This document shows positions 59,651 to 64,000 of a stretch of 64,000 bases of DNA, one piece after another; position 1 is the first letter of the stretch; each line of letters opens with the position of its first letter. The notes beneath the pieces are model-generated. The model was not told where the DNA came from, searched no databases, and saw nothing but the letters and a program-made list of their open reading frames with translations. The DNA lies in the NCBI GenBank assembly GCA_016617785.1, contig JADILM010000002.1:186001-250000 (forward strand), written 5' to 3'. This stretch comes from Sporobolomyces roseus. Its lineage: Eukaryota > Basidiomycota > Microbotryomycetes > Sporidiobolales > Sporidiobolaceae. A program made the position numbers and the translations under genes.

Positions 59651-61471
59651 CTAGACGGATCCATCGACTCCCTCTCGAGGCCAACACCATCCGTTCTTGT
59701 CTTCTCTTGTTCCGCTCTGAATACCAGTTAGTTCGGCGAGGACTAAAGAAAGTGAATTCAAACAAGTCAGTTTTCGCAAATTCAAAAAGACAGAACTCGA
59801 ATATGACTCACGCTCGAGAACTCGAGGTCCGGTTTCACCTGATCCGATAGTGATCTTTTCGAGTTTCTCTTCGGAAGTGTAGTAAGAGATCGATCGAATG
59901 GGAGTGATAGCCTGAGGAAGGAAAGGAGCATCAGTTTCGATCGAAAGCCACCGTCATCAAGGATAGGCGAAGACTCACAGCAGCAGTACCACATGCCATG
60001 ACCTCCTCAAAATCTCCCCTGACAACCTCCTCGAAAGGAATCGCTCTCGGTTCGATTTTCCACCCGAAACTTTCCGCAATCGCTACGATACTCTTCGTCG
60101 TGACACTCTTGAGGATCGAAGGAGAAGTAGGTACGACGAGCGTAGGAGTGTCGGATGGGGAAGATGCCTTCTTGATCGCTAAGAAGTTCGAGGTCGAGAA
60201 TTCGTCGATGTAGGAACGAGTTTTCGAGTCGAGGTGGAGAGTGATCGCGTAACCATCTTTCTTCGCTTGTCCTTGATGCTTGAGAACTGGTGCATAGTTA
60301 CCGGCGAGCTGCGAGAACGAGATGAATTAATCGAATGATTCGAAAGGAGTTTCGAGACAGCAGAGGGAGGGTTTCGAGTCCACTCCATCGGGAAGCACCG
60401 GACGAAACGGAGGGCGAGTGAGCATGAAAGTTGTGACTCACCTTGGCAGATCCAGTTCCGAGAGGAGCAGCTCGATCAAACAGATGAAGTACGAGAGCGT
60501 CGACAGCGGGAGCTTTTCCTCCCGCACTTCCATAGAGACTTCCCGTCGGCGTGACGTAAACGAGGAAAGTGAACTCTGACGGAGGAGCGAGGGCCAATTG
60601 TGCTCCACTCGCAAAGAGCAAAGGTCGAACGTACATCGAACCGTTCGCAGCGTAGGCTTTGTGTTCGGGAACGAGGTGCAAGTTGCGTCCTACGGCGAGG
60701 GAGACGGCTTCGAGGAAAGTCGACTCGGGTACTTCAGGGATACAGATGATGTCGCCCGAATGTTGCATACGAGCGGCGTTTTGATCGGGTCGGAAAACTC
60801 GAACTTGAGAATCAGGGTGACGGAAAGCTGCACTCCGACCGTCGAATCAGCTTCGTAAGCTCTATGGAGTTGATACAAACCCTGAAGCATACCTTTGCAT
60901 CCTTCGAAACAACTGACACCGTAGTTGAGAGCGACGGATCCGACTGAGATCATTCGAAAGCAGCGATTTCGAGAATAGACGCGAGATGAAGGGACCGAGT
61001 CGAGACGAGAGAGGCATGGCGAGCGTCGGAGAATGTGATGGAATATGGAGAAGACAACGAGATCAGCTCTTAATTCAGCAACCGAGCAGCAAGGGAGATG
61101 GGACTAACCGTGCATTTTCAAATAAGGTTCCTCTACCCATTCCGCTTTACCCCACGCTCCATCCTTGTACTCATACTTGACATATCCTTTCGTAGGGTAC
61201 AGGTCGAATGCGAGCTATTGATCGGGAAAGCGAAGGAAGGGGCGAAATTTGAGAGAGCGGGGAACGTTTAAGAAAATCAGCGAGAGCAGCAGAGACAGGT
61301 GAAGGGGCAGCTTACCTAAGTTTGGGATCAGTTCAGCGGGCGTAGACAAAGTCGGCAGAGGTGGAAGAGGAGGCAGAGTCAAGGTTAGATGATGAAATTG
61401 AAGCGGATCAGAAGAGTACTAACCTTGTCCCAGTTGAAGTCAGGGTCGGGTAGTACAGGTGTAGGTGCCAT
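59651..61471 (-). CDS. Branched-chain amino acid aminotransferase
   Basis: PLP enzyme (class IV fold) that interconverts Leu, Ile and Val with their keto acids. The start is MAPTPVLPDPDFNWDK, then after intron 1 LAFDLYPTKGYVKYEYKDG and GSVALNYGVSCFEGCKGML, the conserved BCAT segment. The catalytic lysine is in GTGSAKLAGNYAPVLKHQG. The motif ESFGWKIEPRAIPFEEV and ACGTAAAITPI match the class IV phosphate-binding loop. The last exon gives LLAELTGIQSGTREDKNGWC and a stop at 59653-59651. No clear mitochondrial presequence is seen at the N-terminus. Confidence 0.92.
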
Positions 61472-61626
61472 TCTGTTCTATGAACTGAGCGAGGAATTGA
61501 TCGAAGAGGGAGAAAGAGTAGAAAGGAATAAAGTTTCGGCTCTCGCTCTTCGCAGGCGGCAGCTAAAGACTGACAGTAACCTTGACTCTCGCTCAAGAGG
61601 GCTTTAGGCTTCACGCAACGACTCGC

Positions 61627-61725
61627 CGCTTGTGTCTCCCTGCTCGAGTTAGGCGACAACCAGGAAGTCTGCGAGTGCCCTCTCGCTAACCCTTCCCCTA
61701 TCTGTGCTCGTGGACGATGCGCTTG
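61627..61725 (+). repeat. Orphan 99-bp copy of a CPL1-like gene 3 exon
   Basis: Differs from 58468-58566 at two positions only (T to C at aactct/aaccct and C to T at cgcc/cgct). It lies in the gap between the BCAT start and the Img1 stop, in the same orientation as CPL1-like gene 3. The reading frame would code ACVSLLELGDNQEVCECPLA but no start or neighbouring exons of the gene are present. Confidence 0.93.
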
Positions 61726-61883
61726 CGCCTGCCTTGTGAAGCGCAGGGCAGCCATTGAGGAGGGTGAAGAATCCCTCACCAACAATCACCAATCAGATTG
61801 AACGCGGGTCTGAACGATAAGGGTAAAGTATTGCAAAAGATTCGACGATTCCAAGCCAGTCTCGAACGATCCCTCCGATCTCA

Positions 61884-62666
61884 TTACCGTCGTTTCCTTG
61901 AAGCGAGTGCAGTCTCCTTCTCCCTTGCTTGTCGAACGATACCAGCGACTGAAACGAGCCTGTAGTCATTTCGTCGTATGATGAGCGAGATCAGTTTTCG
62001 ACACTTGATGTCATATGAAAAGTCGCAAGTTCTGTTTTTGGCTTACCTGTTTGGTTGATCCCTGACGAAATACATCTTTGCCCTTCTCGCAGCAGGTAAC
62101 GCAGGTTTCCTCCTCTGTAACTCGACCCCATCTTTACCCAACACTGCTGGACCACTCGTTTCGGCCCTTTGAACCACCCTGATATCCTTGATCAACGGAC
62201 TGAACACCTTGAAACTCATCTCTACTCCAGTCCTCCCTACCAAGTTCCTCAACCTGATTGAAGTATCCCTTCCTTGATGCCTCCTCCTCGAAGCGATTAA
62301 AACTCCAGAGAAAACGGTAGTTGCAGGGGTAGGGTTCTCGGTGGTAGGGGGAGTAGAGTAAGAAGTGACTGTGAGGACTGATCCTGGTAGTAGGCGGAGT
62401 TTAGATCGACGAGAGAAGAGGTCGAGGTAAGTTTGTGAATTTGAATGTTGGGAAGTCAAGTGAGCGTTCAAAGTACGAAGGAGGGAATCGGTAGGTTTCA
62501 ATGGAGGTGCTGGGGAAGGTGGGAGTACTCTTGCGGTCGAGGAGAAAGGGTAAGGCTCGACTGAAGGAGTGGAAGAGAGAGGTCGGAGGGAAGTTGAAAG
62601 GAATCGGGAAGAGGACGCGGTTGCTTGTAGGGATAACCTTTGTAGTTGTCTGCCTAGTTTGTCCAT
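61884..62666 (-). CDS. IMG1: Mitochondrial ribosomal protein bL19m (Img1)
   Basis: Large-subunit protein of the mitochondrial ribosome. It starts MDKLGRQLQRLSLQATASSS with a Ser/Arg-rich presequence. The L19 core is VLTVTSYS then VFSGVLIASRRRHQGRDTSI-RLRNLVGRTGVEMSFKVFSP, then IKDIRVVQRAE. Exon 2, after a GTAAGC intron, gives LVSVAGIVRQAREKETALAS-RKRR and the stop at 61886-61884. Core and order match the family; the extra C-terminal part is as in fungal Img1. Confidence 0.9.
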
Positions 62667-62967
62667 CTTTCTAGGGTAAATCGAAGTGAATGGAGATAGA
62701 GAGAAGATGAGTTCCGCTGTTCGATTTTACGTTCTCCTTTCTGAGGTCTACTTCTCACTCCTCACCTCACATTCGAGGTAGTGACACGCTTACAAAGTCT
62801 ATACACTACCCAGTGAGTTCCCTCAAGCCTAGTCTATTCAAGTTTACACGCTCATCACCTTGCTTCACTAGTTCGTGTTCCTTTCAGATTTCCGTTGGCC
62901 TCTCCTTTCCCTTCACATGATCCATTCTCCTTCGTTAGACCACTAGACATCGAGATCAATACGAACA
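62667..62967. other. Divergent intergenic region
   Basis: Promoter space between Img1 and the right-edge gene; pyrimidine-rich, no gene. Confidence 0.45.
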
Positions 62968-64000
62968 ATGTCACAACAGCAAAACTTCTCTCGCGCTCCC
63001 GGTAGTCAGTTTCAACCCACTCCTCCTAGAAGCGGACTCTCCTCTCCCTCTAGCTTCTTCCCTTCCTCTCTCGACCCTTTCTCAAACGCAGCAAACGAAT
63101 CCGGCAGTTCAAGTCCAGTAGACTTCCGTACCACCTTCTCTGGAGGTGCTCATTCACCGGCATTATCTCCCGGAACCGGTGGATCAGTAGGAGGAGGAGG
63201 ACAAAGCCACAACCCAAGTTTCGGTATCCTAGAGAACGCTAGACCTTATCCCCTCGTCGAAAGGAGATCCTTCAGGGACGCTTCGAGTACGGGGGACGTC
63301 GTAGTTTCAAGGGAAGAGCTCATGGCGAATGGGAATAATTTGGGAAGTGCTGGCGCTGGCGCCATTGGAGAACAGAGGAGACAAGGAAGCGTAGGACCTG
63401 GTTCGATTGGAGAAGCTAGGAGAGCTGTCACTCCGAGTCAGAGTCAGGAGGAAGCTGCGTTGAATCTACCTCCGGGAATTCTCGATTCTCTCGCAGCATC
63501 AACAAACGATTCAGAAGGAGGAGGAGGCGGTGGAGGAGGACGACAAGTCAAGAGTCGACCTTCATCATTCATTCTCGATGTATTGCCTCAATCGCGAGAA
63601 CGAGGATTCGCTGGAGGAGCAGGATCTATCACTCCTTCTCTCTCGCTCGACAGCGTTTCGCAACCTCCCTCTACCTCTTCGACTTCCGACGTTCCCTTCC
63701 TCCACTCACCCAACAATCTCGCTCCAGTCCCTCATCACGCTTCGGCTTTCTTCCAGAACCCCAACTCTGCTTCCTCGACCACTTCGCTCGTTTCGAACGG
63801 AGGAGGAGGGCTCAACGTTTACTCGAATTCTCGTTCTTCGTCTCCCGGACCTCTCGGCCTCACGAACGCAAGTAACGCTTCATCATCCTACGATTCATTG
63901 GCAAACAAAGTAAACAACCTAGAATCGACCGTTTCGGATCTCTCGACTTTACTCGCGACAGAGTTCAGAGGTTTACGAGAAGAAGTTGGACTCCTCCGTT
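62968..64000 (+). CDS. Low-complexity protein with coiled coil, truncated by the window end
   Basis: The frame is open from MSQQQNFSRAPGSQFQPTPP to the last base of the window and has no stop, so the gene continues beyond it. The visible part is Ser/Gly/Pro-rich (SGLSSPSSFFPSSLDPFSNA), with a Gly run near 63525-63540 and a Ser-rich run (SVSQPPSTSSTSDVPFLHSP). The last 30 codons form a heptad pattern (SLANKVNNLESTVSDLSTLL) that suggests the start of a coiled coil. No family recognised. Confidence 0.6.
   Translation, partial: MSQQQNFSRAPGSQFQPTPPRSGLSSPSSFFPSSLDPFSNAANESGSSSPVDFRTTFSGGAHSPALSPGTGGSVGGGGQSHNPSFGILENARPYPLVERRSFRDASSTGDVVVSREELMANGNNLGSAGAGAIGEQRRQGSVGPGSIGEARRAVTPSQSQEEAALNLPPGILDSLAASTNDSEGGGGGGGGRQVKSRPSSFILDVLPQSRERGFAGGAGSITPSLSLDSVSQPPSTSSTSDVPFLHSPNNLAPVPHHASAFFQNPNSASSTTSLVSNGGGGLNVYSNSRSSSPGPLGLTNASNASSSYDSLANKVNNLESTVSDLSTLLATEFRGLREEVGLLR

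Noticed and set aside
61320..61345. Apparent extra BCAT exon (TPAELIPNL-like)
   Set aside because: The frame is a chance match; exon 1 joins in phase directly to LAFDLYPTK, so the stretch is intron.
1..64000. Transposons, LTRs, CRISPR or viral sequence
   Set aside because: No reverse transcriptase, transposase, terminal repeat or array pattern was seen; only one short duplicated segment and microsatellites.

Overview
The window is 64 kb of nuclear DNA from a basidiomycete fungus. Genes are packed head-to-head and tail-to-tail and cut by many short introns (about 50-90 nt), most with a CTGAC-like branch site and a GT or, several times, a GC donor. The DUF6533/DUF6534 membrane families and tandem CPL1-like secreted proteins fit Basidiomycota; a pucciniomycete yeast lineage is my guess, not shown. 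Gene models were built by hand from splice sites and reading-frame phase; for nine genes (LEA-like, RPL26, RPAIN-like, a BVMO terminus, ATG44, SUB2 start, Ydj1 end, the Ser/Pro-rich start and a 68-aa candidate) exon phases were checked base by base.

Layout. 0.9-10 kb: a low-complexity LEA-like protein, ribosomal protein L26 and a chitin synthase (all +). 10-18 kb: an RPA-interacting-protein homologue (-), the TORC2 subunit Sin1/Avo1 (+), a Baeyer-Villiger-type flavin monooxygenase (-). 18-31 kb: five DUF6533 seven-helix membrane proteins (one +, two tandem on -, two tandem on +) interrupted by a Ydj1-type Hsp40 (-) and the PC4/Sub1 coactivator (+). 31-44 kb: an intron-containing tRNA-Leu(AAG), a SURF6/Rrp14 protein (+), a five-exon 72-residue mitofissin Atg44 gene (-), a secreted M28 aminopeptidase (+), a class-1A-like dihydroorotate dehydrogenase (+), OST2/DAD1 (-), a DUF6534 membrane protein (+), and SUB2/UAP56 (-). 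44-53 kb: a RING protein (+), a Ser/Pro-rich conserved protein (-), RRP8 rRNA methyltransferase (-), a Pho86-like membrane protein (+). 53-59 kb: three tandem CPL1-like cysteine-rich secreted proteins (+). 59-64 kb: branched-chain aminotransferase (-), mitochondrial ribosomal protein bL19m/Img1 (-), and the start of a low-complexity protein that runs off the right edge (+).

Most genes are housekeeping: ribosome biogenesis and translation (RPL26, Rrp14, Rrp8, Img1, tRNA-Leu), mRNA export and transcription (Sub2, Sub1), growth control (Sin1), cell wall and secretion (chitin synthase, Ost2, aminopeptidase). The lineage-specific parts are the DUF6533/6534 cluster and the CPL1-like cluster. The most notable observations are the micro-exon ATG44 gene, a 99-bp near-identical orphan piece of a CPL1-like exon sitting 2.4 kb away beyond BCAT, a SUB2 start codon split by a GC-AG intron, GC-AG introns shared between DUF6533 paralogues, and an Hsp40 whose CaaX box depends on the last splice.
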